From Pseudomonadota bacterium (lineage in GTDB: Bacteria; Desulfobacterota; Binatia; Binatales; Binataceae), in assembly GCA_021323675.1 (NCBI GenBank), contig JAJPKP010000085.1:29733-93732 (forward strand): a DNA stretch of 64,000 nucleotides, in the 5' to 3' direction. The translations under genes and the position numbers were made by a program. The notes beneath the pieces were generated by a model. That model was not told the origin of the DNA, ran no database searches, and saw only the letters and a program-made list of their open reading frames with translations. Below are positions 7,585 to 16,012 of this stretch, in pieces (positions within the stretch are counted from its first letter, which is position 1; the number at the start of each line of letters is the position of its first letter).

Positions 7585-9009
7585 ATGTCCTTTTCGAAAG
7601 AGCTGTTTTTCGCGCCGGCCAGCAAGCTAGTCGCGATGCTCCGATCGCGCGAGGTTTCGGCATCGGAATTGACCGGTCAATTCTTCACGCGAATCGATGC
7701 GCTCAACCCCGGATTGAACGCGATTGTCACGCTGGCCAGGGATCGCGCTACCCGCGAAGCCGCCGAGTCCGACCGGCGGCTGGCACGCCAGGGCGAGGCG
7801 CGCCCGCTTGAAGGCCTGCCGATTACGATCAAGGACTCGATAATCACCGAAGGATTGCGCTCCACCTGGGGCATGAAGATTTTCGCCGAGTACTACGGCG
7901 ATAGCGATGCGCCGGTGGTGGCGCGGCTGCGCAACGCGGGCGCGATTGTTATCGGCAAAACCAACACGCCCGAAATGACCCTGGACTACGACTGCGATAA
8001 TCCTTTGTTCGGGCCCACCAAAAATCCGTGGAATCGCTCTCGCGTTCCCGGCGGATCGAGCGGAGGCGAGGCCGCGGCGATCGCGGCGGGAATGTCGCCA
8101 CTTGGGATAGGTTCCGACTACGGCGGGTCAATCCGCGTCCCATCTCATTTCTGCGGGATCGCGGGACTGAAGCCGAGCTGGGGCACGATTCCGCTGACGG
8201 GCCACATGCCGCCGGGACCGGCCGCGCCGCTCCCGATTGCGCACATGGCGACCTTGGGGCCGATGGCGCGCTACGTCGACGACCTGACCCTCGCTTACAA
8301 TATCGTGAAGGGCCCCCATTGGAGCACGCCCTACACCGCCCCCACGCCCGAGGCGCATCCGGAGCGTATCGATGTCAAAACGCTGCGATGCGCGTTCTTC
8401 ACCGCGTGCGACGGCGCAGTGCCGGTAGCGCGCGATGTGCGCGCCGCAACCGAACGCGCCGCTCGGGCGCTGTCCCGAGTCGGCGTGAAGGTCGAGGAGG
8501 CTCAGCCTCCCATCCAGGAAGCCGCCAGGCTGTGGGCGGCGTATGCGATGGCCGATGGCGGCGAACTGCTGCCGGGCGTGATGGGCGACAAGATAAACCT
8601 CTCGCGCGAGCGGCTGCGCAACGGACTGCTCGCACCCACGGAGGTTAAATCGGCCACGGAATTTTTGCTGACCGCAATCGCGCGCGACACGTTCAGGGTC
8701 GAACTCGCCAAATTCATGGAACGATACCCGATCCTGATCTGCCCGCCGTTTTGCTGCACCGCTTTCGAGGAAGGCGGCACCGTGGTGAATATCGACGGGC
8801 AGGAGTTTCCGCTGTTTACGGCGAACTGGCCGGCATTGTTCGGCAACTGCGCGGGACTCCCCGGCGTTGTGGTTCCTGCCGGGCGCGACAGCCAGGGATT
8901 GCCTTCGGGCGTGCAAATAGTTGCGCGCGCCTTCGCCGAGGAAGAAGCGCTGGCAATCGCAAGAGTGCTGGAACAGGAACTGGGAGGATTCGAGAATCCT
9001 CCGGTTTGA
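7585..9009 (+). CDS. amidase signature family hydrolase
   Basis: 474 residues from the ATG at 7585, which is preceded by AGGTGA at good spacing; a GTG at 7576 is less likely. The Ser-cisSer-Lys triad is visible: Lys83 in ITIKDS, the cis-Ser in PGGSSGGEAAA near 158, and nucleophile Ser182 in GSDYGGSIRVPS. Cytosolic amide hydrolase (GatA/AtzF-like fold). GatB and GatC partners are absent nearby, so it is a catabolic amidase, not the amidotransferase. It ends at a perfect hairpin shared with the convergent LysR gene. Confidence 0.92.
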   Translation: MSFSKELFFAPASKLVAMLRSREVSASELTGQFFTRIDALNPGLNAIVTLARDRATREAAESDRRLARQGEARPLEGLPITIKDSIITEGLRSTWGMKIFAEYYGDSDAPVVARLRNAGAIVIGKTNTPEMTLDYDCDNPLFGPTKNPWNRSRVPGGSSGGEAAAIAAGMSPLGIGSDYGGSIRVPSHFCGIAGLKPSWGTIPLTGHMPPGPAAPLPIAHMATLGPMARYVDDLTLAYNIVKGPHWSTPYTAPTPEAHPERIDVKTLRCAFFTACDGAVPVARDVRAATERAARALSRVGVKVEEAQPPIQEAARLWAAYAMADGGELLPGVMGDKINLSRERLRNGLLAPTEVKSATEFLLTAIARDTFRVELAKFMERYPILICPPFCCTAFEEGGTVVNIDGQEFPLFTANWPALFGNCAGLPGVVVPAGRDSQGLPSGVQIVARAFAEEEALAIARVLEQELGGFENPPV

Positions 9010-9019
9010 TGAGAAAACC

Positions 9020-9057
9020 ATCCGCGGACTGCGCGCCGATACGCGCAGTCCGCGGAT
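9020..9057. terminator. perfect bidirectional hairpin between amidase and LysR genes
   Basis: A 16-base perfect stem (ATCCGCGGACTGCGCG at 9020-9035 and its complement at 9042-9057) with a six-base loop lies between two convergent stop codons. A-rich bases on the left and TTTG on the right give only short U-tracts. Confidence 0.7.
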
Positions 9058-9063
9058 TTGATG

Positions 9064-10065
9064 CTACGCGAGCTTTTCGATCTTTTCGCCGTCGCGGTTG
9101 CCGTCGGGCGTGGCGCGCTCGACACGCTCACCGCGCGAGCTGCGTTCGCGCTCGGCCCGCTCGCCGCGGCCGGCCTTCACGGCGCCGTTGGTGTGCGTCA
9201 GGACTTCGATAAACTTGCGCACGGCGGGCGACAACTCGCGGCCGCGCTTGTAGATGATCGCAAGCGGACGGGTGAAGGTTCCCTCCTGGAACTCGAGCAT
9301 CCGCAGCGTCCCGCGCGATACTTCGTTCTCGACCGTCATCTTCGGCACGATCGCGCATCCCAGTCCGATCTCGACCGCGCGCTTGATCGTCTCGATATTG
9401 TCGAATTCGAGCACGTACTGCGGCTTGACGCCGTGATCGCGCAGGATCCGATCGGAAGCCTTTCGAGTCGCGATGTCGCGCTCGTAGCCGACGAACTTCT
9501 GCCCCGAAAGTGCGCCGACGCTGACCTTGTTGTTCTTCGCCAGCGGACTGTCAGGCGGGACGATGAGCACCAGTTCATCGTGCCGAAAAGCAATCGAAAC
9601 GAACTGGCTGCGCTTGGCGGGATATGCGACCACGCCTAGATCGATCTTTCCTTCCACCAGGTCTTCGTAGATCTTGTTGGAGCGCAGATATTCGAGATGG
9701 ACATTCACGGCCGGGTAGTTGCGGAGAAATTCCGTCAGGTAAGGCGGCAGCTCGTGCAGCCCGACGCTGTAAACCGTGCCGACTCGGATCGATCCGGCGA
9801 CTACCGAACCGATTTCGCGCAGCCGGTTCTCGAGCTCGACGAATCTGCGAACGATCTCCTTGCTGGCCGTGTAAAGAATCTGTCCCGCGGGAGTTGGTTT
9901 GACACCCGCCCGCCCGCGTTCTATCAATCGGCAGTCATATTTTTCTTCCAGGCTTCGCACCTGCTGGCTGACAGCCGATTGGGTTACAAAGTTTTGCGAG
10001 GCGGCATAAGAAAAGCTTCCACTTTCGATTATGTCGCAGAAGACCTTCAGCGTTTCGATATGCAT
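9064..10065 (-). CDS. LysR family transcriptional regulator
   Basis: 333 residues. The N-terminal winged HTH is complete (IIESGSFSYAASQNFVTQSAVSQQ, residues 12-35) and is followed by the periplasmic-binding-like effector domain (GSIRVGTVYSV at about 94, GLGCAIVPK near 233). The last 35 residues form an unusual Arg/Glu-rich tail with repeats such as GERAERERSS. An AAGG site precedes the ATG. It is divergent from glutaryl-CoA dehydrogenase with 249 bases between them, the typical arrangement for a LysR activator of that gene. The effector is probably a glutarate-pathway metabolite; this is inferred from context. Confidence 0.9.
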   Translation of the reverse strand: MHIETLKVFCDIIESGSFSYAASQNFVTQSAVSQQVRSLEEKYDCRLIERGRAGVKPTPAGQILYTASKEIVRRFVELENRLREIGSVVAGSIRVGTVYSVGLHELPPYLTEFLRNYPAVNVHLEYLRSNKIYEDLVEGKIDLGVVAYPAKRSQFVSIAFRHDELVLIVPPDSPLAKNNKVSVGALSGQKFVGYERDIATRKASDRILRDHGVKPQYVLEFDNIETIKRAVEIGLGCAIVPKMTVENEVSRGTLRMLEFQEGTFTRPLAIIYKRGRELSPAVRKFIEVLTHTNGAVKAGRGERAERERSSRGERVERATPDGNRDGEKIEKLA

Positions 10066-10314
10066 ACAACCTTACAAATTACTGATTTCTGGCATTAGCC
10101 TATTTGATACACCAAAGTGAGGCAACCAGTAGCGCGGTTTAACTCTCACGGCCTTCCCAATTACCCTGCGGAAAGCGCAGACGCGAATCAAGGGCATCCC
10201 CCCGGAAGAACCTCGTTTTCCCAGCCAAAGGCATCTCAGGATGGCGTGCCCAAAACCGGAAATTTCCCCCGTAAAACCTAGGATATTTCGGCAAAACACA
10301 ATACGGAGCGTAAC

Positions 10315-11484
10315 ATGGCGGATTTGTTAAGAGATCTCGATTTCTTTCATATTGACGAACTTCTAACCTCAGAAGAGCGGGCCACTCGCGATACCGTTCG
10401 CCGCTTCATCAGCCGCGAGGTCCTCCCTCATATCGAGCGTCACTTCGCAAACGAGACTTTCCCTAAGGAAATCGTCCCCCAGATGGCCGAGCTTGGTATG
10501 TTCGGCGCTAATCTTAAGGGATACGGATGCGCCGGGATGAACAACGTCGCCTACGGGCTTATCATGCAGGAACTCGAGGCGGCGGACTCCGGCCTCCGCT
10601 CCTTCGCCTCCGTCCAAAGCTCCCTGTCGATGTACGCGATCTATGCCAATGGTTCCGAGGAACAGAAGAAGCGTTACCTGCCCGAAATGGCCAAAGGCAG
10701 GCTTATCGGATGCTTCGGACTCACCGAGCCCGACCATGGCTCCGATCCGGGCGGGATGGAAACCAGGGCGCGCAAGGACGGCGACGGATGGATTCTCAAC
10801 GGCACCAAGCGATGGATCACCAACGGATCGATCGCCGACCTCGCGATCGTGTGGGCGCGCGTCGATGAAGGAATTACCGGCTTTCTGGTCGAGAAAGGCA
10901 CCCCGGGCTTCTCCACGCGCGACATCCACGGCAAATTCTCGATGCGCGCATCGATCACGTCCGAGCTTATCTTCGAAGATGTCCGCCTGCCCGCGTCAGC
11001 TCATCTGCCGAATGCGCGCGGCCTTAAGGCTCCTCTCGGATGCCTGACGCAGGCGCGCTACGGAATTGCCTGGGGCGCGATCGGCGCGGCACGCACCTGC
11101 TACAACTGCGCGCTCGATTACACCAAGTCGCGCAAACAGTTCTCCCGTCCACTCGCCGGCTACCAGCTCGTGCAGAACAAGCTGGTGAAGATGCTGACCG
11201 AGATCACCAAGATGCAGATGATCTGCCTGCGCCTGGCCCATCTGAAGGACGAGGGCAAGTACCGCCCCGAGCACGTGTCGTTCGCCAAGCGCAATAACGT
11301 GAACGAGGCGCTGAAGATTGCCCGCGACGCGCGCGACATGCTCGGCGCCAACGGCATCGTCAACGAATATCCCGTGATTCGCCATCTCCTGAACCTCGAA
11401 ACGGTCAATACCTACGAGGGCACCTTCGACGTTCATACTTTGATTCTCGGCAGGGACATCACCGGCGAAAACGCCTTCGAGTGA
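10315..11484 (+). CDS. gcdH: glutaryl-CoA dehydrogenase
   Basis: 389 residues, acyl-CoA dehydrogenase fold. Patterns specific to glutaryl-CoA dehydrogenase are seen: RSFASVQSSLSMYAIYA, GCFGLTEPDHGSDPGGMETRA, GKFSMRASIT, ARYGIAWGAIGAA and RDARDMLGANGI. The catalytic Glu is Glu368 in NTYEGT. It oxidises and decarboxylates glutaryl-CoA to crotonyl-CoA with FAD, passing electrons to ETF. An ACGGAG site lies six bases before the ATG. The enoyl-CoA hydratase at 2350 could act downstream. Confidence 0.93.
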   Translation: MADLLRDLDFFHIDELLTSEERATRDTVRRFISREVLPHIERHFANETFPKEIVPQMAELGMFGANLKGYGCAGMNNVAYGLIMQELEAADSGLRSFASVQSSLSMYAIYANGSEEQKKRYLPEMAKGRLIGCFGLTEPDHGSDPGGMETRARKDGDGWILNGTKRWITNGSIADLAIVWARVDEGITGFLVEKGTPGFSTRDIHGKFSMRASITSELIFEDVRLPASAHLPNARGLKAPLGCLTQARYGIAWGAIGAARTCYNCALDYTKSRKQFSRPLAGYQLVQNKLVKMLTEITKMQMICLRLAHLKDEGKYRPEHVSFAKRNNVNEALKIARDARDMLGANGIVNEYPVIRHLLNLETVNTYEGTFDVHTLILGRDITGENAFE

Positions 11485-11489
11485 AAGAA

Positions 11490-11551
11490 CCCGAGGATTT
11501 GCGGAACTCACGGATTCGGCGGGATCTGCGCTAATCTCGGAAGTCCGTGGA
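11490..11551. repeat. dispersed inverted repeat, copy B
   Basis: CCGAGGATTTGCGG at 11491 and CTGCGCTAATCTCGG ending at 11540 are near reverse complements, with a second related pair (CACGGATTC and AGTCCGTGG). The elements belong to the same family as copies at 1271 and 14315. The repeat fills the gap between gcdH and the next SDR gene. Confidence 0.5.
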
Positions 11552-11559
11552 GGTGGACG

Positions 11560-12375
11560 ATGGAACTCAAGGGCAAATGCGCAATCGTGACCGGCGCGGC
11601 GCGCGGCATCGGACGCGGAATTTCCCTCAAGCTTGCCGAGGCCGGCGTGAACGTCGCGCTGGTCGATCTCGGAAGTCCCGCCGACCCGACGCTGACTTAT
11701 GACCTGGCGGCGCAGACCGAGCTGAACCGCACCGTCGAGGAAGTAAAATCGCGCGGCGTCAGAGCCTCCGCGATTCTGGCCGACGTCACCAAGTGGGCGG
11801 ACTGCCAGCGGATGGCAAAAGAGGCCGAGGCGGCGCTCGGCGCAATCGATATCCTCTGCAACAACGCCGGCATCATCGCGGTAGGTCCCGTCGAATCGTT
11901 CGCCGAAGAAACCTGGAACCGGCTCATGGATGTCAACGTAAAGGGCGTGTTCCTCTGCTCAAAGGCGTGCATCCCGGCAATCCGCAAGCGCGGCGGCGGC
12001 TCGATCGTCAATACCGCTTCGGTCGCCGGCAAGACCGGCCATGGCAACGTCTCCGCATACTGCACGAGCAAGTTCGCGGTGGTCGGCTTCACGCAATCGC
12101 TCGCCGAGGAATTGGGACCCGACAACATCCGCGTCAATGCCGTCTGCCCCGGCTTTCTGCACACCGCGATGTGGTCCGACGTGCTCGATCCGGTGGTCGC
12201 CCCCGGCCTGGGAGTTAATCGGGAGGCGGCTTTCGATGAATACGTCGCCCGCAACACGTTCCTGCGTCGCGCGCAAACGCCGGACGATATCGGCGATGCC
12301 GTCGTTTACCTGTGCCGCGCGGACAACATAACCGGCGTAGCCCTTAACGTGGCGGGCGGCGCGGAGATGCACTAA
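11560..12375 (+). CDS. SDR family NAD(P)-dependent oxidoreductase
   Basis: 271 residues with a GGAGG site before the ATG. The Rossmann motif TGAARGIG (residues 11-18), NNAG near 104, and the YxxxK catalytic pair in SAYCTSK near 167-171 are present. C-terminal VAGGAEMH is complete. A segment near residue 40-55 (LGSPADPTLTYDLAAQ) is an insertion relative to the simplest FabG-like SDRs. Substrate unknown; it is co-oriented with gcdH and the VOC gene. Confidence 0.9.
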   Translation: MELKGKCAIVTGAARGIGRGISLKLAEAGVNVALVDLGSPADPTLTYDLAAQTELNRTVEEVKSRGVRASAILADVTKWADCQRMAKEAEAALGAIDILCNNAGIIAVGPVESFAEETWNRLMDVNVKGVFLCSKACIPAIRKRGGGSIVNTASVAGKTGHGNVSAYCTSKFAVVGFTQSLAEELGPDNIRVNAVCPGFLHTAMWSDVLDPVVAPGLGVNREAAFDEYVARNTFLRRAQTPDDIGDAVVYLCRADNITGVALNVAGGAEMH

Positions 12376-12404
12376 AAGTCCGATTCATCCGGGAGAATAG
12401 GGCC

Positions 12405-12770
12405 ATGATCAAAGTCAAAGGCTTCAGTCACAGCGCGGTGCGAATCAGCGATCCCGAGAAGGCGACCGCATTCTATGAAAACGTTCTTGGCCTCAAGAAA
12501 ATCCCGAGGCCGAACTTCCCGTTCGCGGGCGCCTGGTACGGCGTCGGCGAAAACGCAATTCACCTGATTTCGAGCGAGAACCGCGGCCGCAAACCCGACC
12601 CCCTCGGCGCGCATATCGCCCTGGATGTCGAAGACTTCGACGAGACCAAGCGCGCCCTCAAGGAAATGGGTATCGAGTTTCTCGAAGCACCCGCGAATAT
12701 GGGCGCGGGACGCCAGCTCTGGATACTCGACCCTGACGGCAACACCGTCGAGCTCCGCACCGACAAGTAA
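12405..12770 (+). CDS. VOC family (glyoxalase/extradiol dioxygenase fold) protein
   Basis: 121 residues, a single glyoxalase-like unit of two beta-alpha-beta-beta-beta modules. Putative metal ligands are His9 in FSHSAVRI, a His in GAHIALDVE near 68, and the Glu of GNTVELR near 117. FYENVLGLKKI is the usual first-module helix. A metal-dependent isomerase, lyase or resistance role is possible. It is 30 bases behind the SDR gene and probably in the same transcript. Confidence 0.85.
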   Translation: MIKVKGFSHSAVRISDPEKATAFYENVLGLKKIPRPNFPFAGAWYGVGENAIHLISSENRGRKPDPLGAHIALDVEDFDETKRALKEMGIEFLEAPANMGAGRQLWILDPDGNTVELRTDK

Positions 12771-12779
12771 GGGCAATAG

Positions 12780-12830
12780 AAAAACCCGGGCGCCGGACAA
12801 GCAACGCGATTTGGTTACTCTCCGGCGCCC
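12780..12830 (-). terminator. intrinsic terminator of the HpaB-family gene
   Basis: A 10-base stem (GGGCGCCGGA at 12788-12797 with TCCGGCGCCC at 12821-12830). Read on the minus strand it is followed by GGGTTTTTCT. It lies between two convergent genes. Confidence 0.75.
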
Positions 12831-12845
12831 AGGCGATTTCAGGTC

Positions 12846-14276
12846 TCAAACTCCCGCCAGCTTGCGGGCGTAGGAAGCTACCGTCTTGAAGTCGTATTCG
12901 CGGTAAGCCTGCAGCTTTTCCGCTTCTAATCCGCCTTCCGCGTGAACGGCGAGCACCTCCTGGTAGCCGCCGAAATCCGACGAAGTCAGGTCGCTGATTA
13001 GATTAAGCAGCCTGAGCCGCTTCTCCGCATCAAAGCCCTTCGCGCCGCCCATGTACTTGAGCACGTACTCGCGCGTCGCTTCGCTCTTGAGATCCTCTTC
13101 GGCCGGCGCGGTTACCAGCAATCCGCCCGCCAGGTCCTGAACGATTTGCACGCCCTGATGGTAGTTGTGGGCGAAATGATATTTCGCGACGTTGGTCAGC
13201 AGTGTGTTGGGCACCGCCACGCCGTCTTCGTAGGTGCAGGTGCGGGCGGCATGTTCGATTAGCCCGCGCACGGTGGTGTGGTAGGCGGCCAGATGGGTGA
13301 GCTTGTCGCGCACGTGTCCGGCCCGCGAGATTCCGTTGGCCTCGGCAATCGCGTAACCGGCCCCCGCCAGCAGCTCCAGCAGCGGCAGCTTGTACGACAC
13401 CGCGGTAAACCGATGAAACCGCACGAAGGTCAACGCCAGCAGGCCCGCGAAATCGATCTCGCCGTTCAGAAAGATGCGATCCTTGGGCACGAACACGTCG
13501 TCGAACACCGTCAGCGTCTCCATCATCTTGTGCCGCGCGCTGATCGGATGCTCGAATGCGTTCTTTTTGGTGCCGCCGTGCGGGCTCGCGATCATCTTGA
13601 GGCCCGGAGTGTTCATCGGCACCGCGAACGCGATCGCGTAGGCCTTGTCTTCCGCGCGCATCGCGCGGGTCGGCAGCACGATAACCTCGTTGGTGTTGGT
13701 TGAAACCGAGGTGTGGACCTTGGCGCCCCGCACCACGACTCCGTCGGGCCGCTCCTCGACCACGCGTACGTAGTAGTCCGGATGCTCCTGCTGCGTGGGA
13801 CCGAGCGATCGGTCGCCCTTTACGTCGGTCTGAGCTACCGCAACGGCGAGGTCATTGTCGCGGCAATGGCGGTGGAACTTGTCGATGCGCTCGCGATACT
13901 CAGGCCTTCCGGCGGCCGCCAGACGCTCGCCGATGATGTGCAGCGCGAGCAGCGCGTCAGTGCCGATCTCCTTGATCAACACGACCAGCGTCGCCCCTTC
14001 GCGGGTCGATGCGGCGATCAGCGCGCTGCGCTTCAGCAGGTCGTCGCCGTTTTGCGGGATGTGAAAGTAGCGGCTGTATTCGCTGCCGCCGTCCTTGATC
14101 ACCGCCAGATCGCGGTATTGCGGATCTTCCGCCATCCGGTAGTCGATCGAAGCGTGCTCGACCGCAAGCCCGATCACGGGATGCGTGGTCACGTCGGGGA
14201 CTTTCTCTCCGCGAAAAAACACCGCGCGCCCGTCGCGCAGCGATGCCTTGTATTGCTCAACCGTTCGCAGTGCCAT
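12846..14276 (-). CDS. 4-hydroxyphenylacetate 3-hydroxylase (HpaB) family flavoprotein
   Basis: 476 residues with an acyl-CoA-dehydrogenase-like fold of the HpaB/AbfD family. Visible marks are AVAVAQTDVKGDRS near 150, VVRGAKVHTSVSTNTNE near 180, HKMMETLTVFDDVFVP near 250, and AKYHFAHNYHQGVQIVQDLAGG near 378. The CxxxC pair that binds the 4Fe-4S cluster in 4-hydroxybutyryl-CoA dehydratase is absent (ASTREGATLVV in that place). It is therefore more likely a FADH2-dependent aromatic hydroxylase. Two flavin reductase genes at 49-51 kb could supply reduced flavin, though distance makes that speculative. Confidence 0.85.
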   Translation of the reverse strand: MALRTVEQYKASLRDGRAVFFRGEKVPDVTTHPVIGLAVEHASIDYRMAEDPQYRDLAVIKDGGSEYSRYFHIPQNGDDLLKRSALIAASTREGATLVVLIKEIGTDALLALHIIGERLAAAGRPEYRERIDKFHRHCRDNDLAVAVAQTDVKGDRSLGPTQQEHPDYYVRVVEERPDGVVVRGAKVHTSVSTNTNEVIVLPTRAMRAEDKAYAIAFAVPMNTPGLKMIASPHGGTKKNAFEHPISARHKMMETLTVFDDVFVPKDRIFLNGEIDFAGLLALTFVRFHRFTAVSYKLPLLELLAGAGYAIAEANGISRAGHVRDKLTHLAAYHTTVRGLIEHAARTCTYEDGVAVPNTLLTNVAKYHFAHNYHQGVQIVQDLAGGLLVTAPAEEDLKSEATREYVLKYMGGAKGFDAEKRLRLLNLISDLTSSDFGGYQEVLAVHAEGGLEAEKLQAYREYDFKTVASYARKLAGV

Positions 14277-14314
14277 CGTTTGGAATCTCCTCGTAAAGCC
14301 AAATAGCAGACAGC

Positions 14315-14379
14315 GTCCGCAGATTACACGGATTTCACAGATTCAGAAATTCCTTTAATCTGCGTCAGTCCGCGAATTG
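14315..14379. repeat. dispersed inverted repeat, copy C
   Basis: GTCCGCAGATTACACGG at 14315 and TTTAATCTGCGTCAGTCCGCG at about 14354 are arms of the same family as at 1271 and 11490. They lie in the 123-base gap between two divergent genes. Confidence 0.6.
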
Positions 14380-14402
14380 CGCGGGTTTCGGGAGAAGGAA
14401 TG

Positions 14403-15179
14403 ATGGCTGATACAGGGATGTTTGAACTGAGCGGCAAGGTCGCAGTCGTCACCGGAGGCAACGGCGGCATCGGCCGCGGGATCGCCATCGGGCTCGCGAA
14501 GGCGGGCGCGAAAGTGGCGGTGCTGGCCCGCAACGAACAACGCAATCGCGACACCCTCGCCGAGCTGCGCCGAATCGGAAATCCCGCGATGGCGCTCAAG
14601 CTCGATGTGTCGCGGCGCGCCGACCTGAAGCCGGCTCTCGATGCGGTCGAACGGGAGCTCGGCCCGGTCGATATCCTCGTCAACAACGCCGCGTTCGCTG
14701 TCCTGAAGGGCCTGCTCGATCATACGGAAGAGGACTGGGACTCGGTGATCGAGACCGATCTCACCTCGTGCTTCCTCCTGTCGAAATACGCGGCGCAATC
14801 GATGATTCCGCGGCGCACGGGAAAGATCATCAACGTGGCCAGCGTGGGCGGTTACAAGGGCACGCCGATCTACCCATCGTACGGAGTCAGCAAGGGCGGT
14901 TTGCTTCAGCTCACCCGCTGCCTCGCAATCGAGCTGGCGCCTCATAACATCCAGGTGAACTCGCTGGCGCCGGGATGGACCAATACCGACATGACTGACT
15001 GGATTCGCAACGATCCGAAATACGCGGCGGTAAAGCAGGAGATGATCACGCGCACCCCAATCGGCCGGTTCGCGGAGCCGGACGAGATGGCGGGCGCGGC
15101 GGTGTTCCTGGCCTCGGCCGCATCGAACTTCGTCACCGGCGCCGACATCATCGTGGACGGCGGATTTTTTATCCGCTAG
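14403..15179 (+). CDS. SDR family oxidoreductase, paralogue of the gene at 16013
   Basis: 258 residues; GGAGAAGG precedes the tandem ATGs at 14400 and 14403. It has TGGNGGIGRGIAIGLA, NNAA near 96, and the YxxxK pair in SYGVSKGGL. C-terminal DGGFFIR. It is very similar in sequence along its whole length to the SDR starting at 16013 (MFxLxGxVAVVTGGNGGIGRGIA..., then FxTGAxIxxDGGFxIR), so the two look like a local duplication. Likely reduces or oxidises an aliphatic alcohol or 3-oxoacyl compound; substrate unknown. Confidence 0.9.
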   Translation: MADTGMFELSGKVAVVTGGNGGIGRGIAIGLAKAGAKVAVLARNEQRNRDTLAELRRIGNPAMALKLDVSRRADLKPALDAVERELGPVDILVNNAAFAVLKGLLDHTEEDWDSVIETDLTSCFLLSKYAAQSMIPRRTGKIINVASVGGYKGTPIYPSYGVSKGGLLQLTRCLAIELAPHNIQVNSLAPGWTNTDMTDWIRNDPKYAAVKQEMITRTPIGRFAEPDEMAGAAVFLASAASNFVTGADIIVDGGFFIR

Positions 15180-15296
15180 CGGCGCCTGGCTTGTGCGGCC
15201 GCTCGCCTTCCGCCGCGCGGGACAGAGCGGCAAGGGCGCACAGCGTCGCCGTCACCAGCATGTCTGCCGCGCCCCGCGCGGGCGCGAGATGGCTAA

Positions 15297-15950
15297 CGAA
15301 CAATTGCCAGTCCCTACCCTGCAATGAAGGCGCTAATCGACCGGGCGATCGAGGCAGGAACGACGCGCTTCGTGTTGCTGAGCTCGTCCGCGCTGGCGGA
15401 AGGCGGCCCGGCAATGGGGATGGTTCATCCCTATCTGCGCGAGCGAGCCGCGCAGTGGGCGGTTCTGCAGCCATCGTGGTTCATGCAGAATTTCCTGGGC
15501 CAGCACGCCGCCGGCATTCGCGACGAGGACGCGATTTACTCGGCCACCGGCGCCGGCCGCGTACCGTTCATCGACACGGACGACATCGCGCACGCCGCGT
15601 TCAGAATCCTGACCGACGAAGCGCCGCATAACCGCGCCTATGTCCTGACCGGCCCCGAAGCGCTGACCTACGGCGACACTGCCGAGATCATCGGAAAGGC
15701 CCGCGGCAAGCCGGTTCGTCACGTGGCCGTGAGCGCAGAAGTGCTCGGCGCGCGGCTGCGGGAGCGAGGGATTCCAGCCCAGTATGCGGCAATGCTCGCC
15801 GCGATGGACGCGGCAATCGCGGGCGGCGCGGAAGACAGAATCACCGAAAGCGTGCAATTGTTGACGGGGCGGCCCGCGCGTGATTTCAAGAGCTTCGCCG
15901 AGGCGAATGCCGGCGCGTGGCGCTGCCAGGGTCCGGAACTTCAGGGCTAG
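15297..15950 (+). pseudogene. N-terminally truncated NmrA-like / atypical SDR (NAD(P)H-binding) gene
   Basis: The frame from ATG 15324 gives 208 residues starting MKALIDRAIEAGTTRFVLLSSS. In NmrA-type proteins this strand lies about 85-95 residues into the fold. The glycine-rich dinucleotide motif and the first beta-alpha-beta units are missing, and a stop at 15294 closes the frame upstream. The rest (LQPSWFMQNF, then PFIDTDDIAHAA, YVLTGPEALTY) is normal for the family. I read it as a decayed or truncated gene, although translation of the fragment from 15324 cannot be excluded. It lies between the two paralogous SDRs. Confidence 0.6.
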
Positions 15951-16012
15951 CCGCCGGTTTCACGGCCGGCAAAACCGCGCAACGCGCGCGCCTTCGACAC
16001 TGGAGACTTTTG

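Noticed and set aside
10066..10314. 75-codon minus-strand frame between LysR and gcdH genes
   Set aside because: No ribosome site, no protein-like composition, and it would fill the divergent promoter region.
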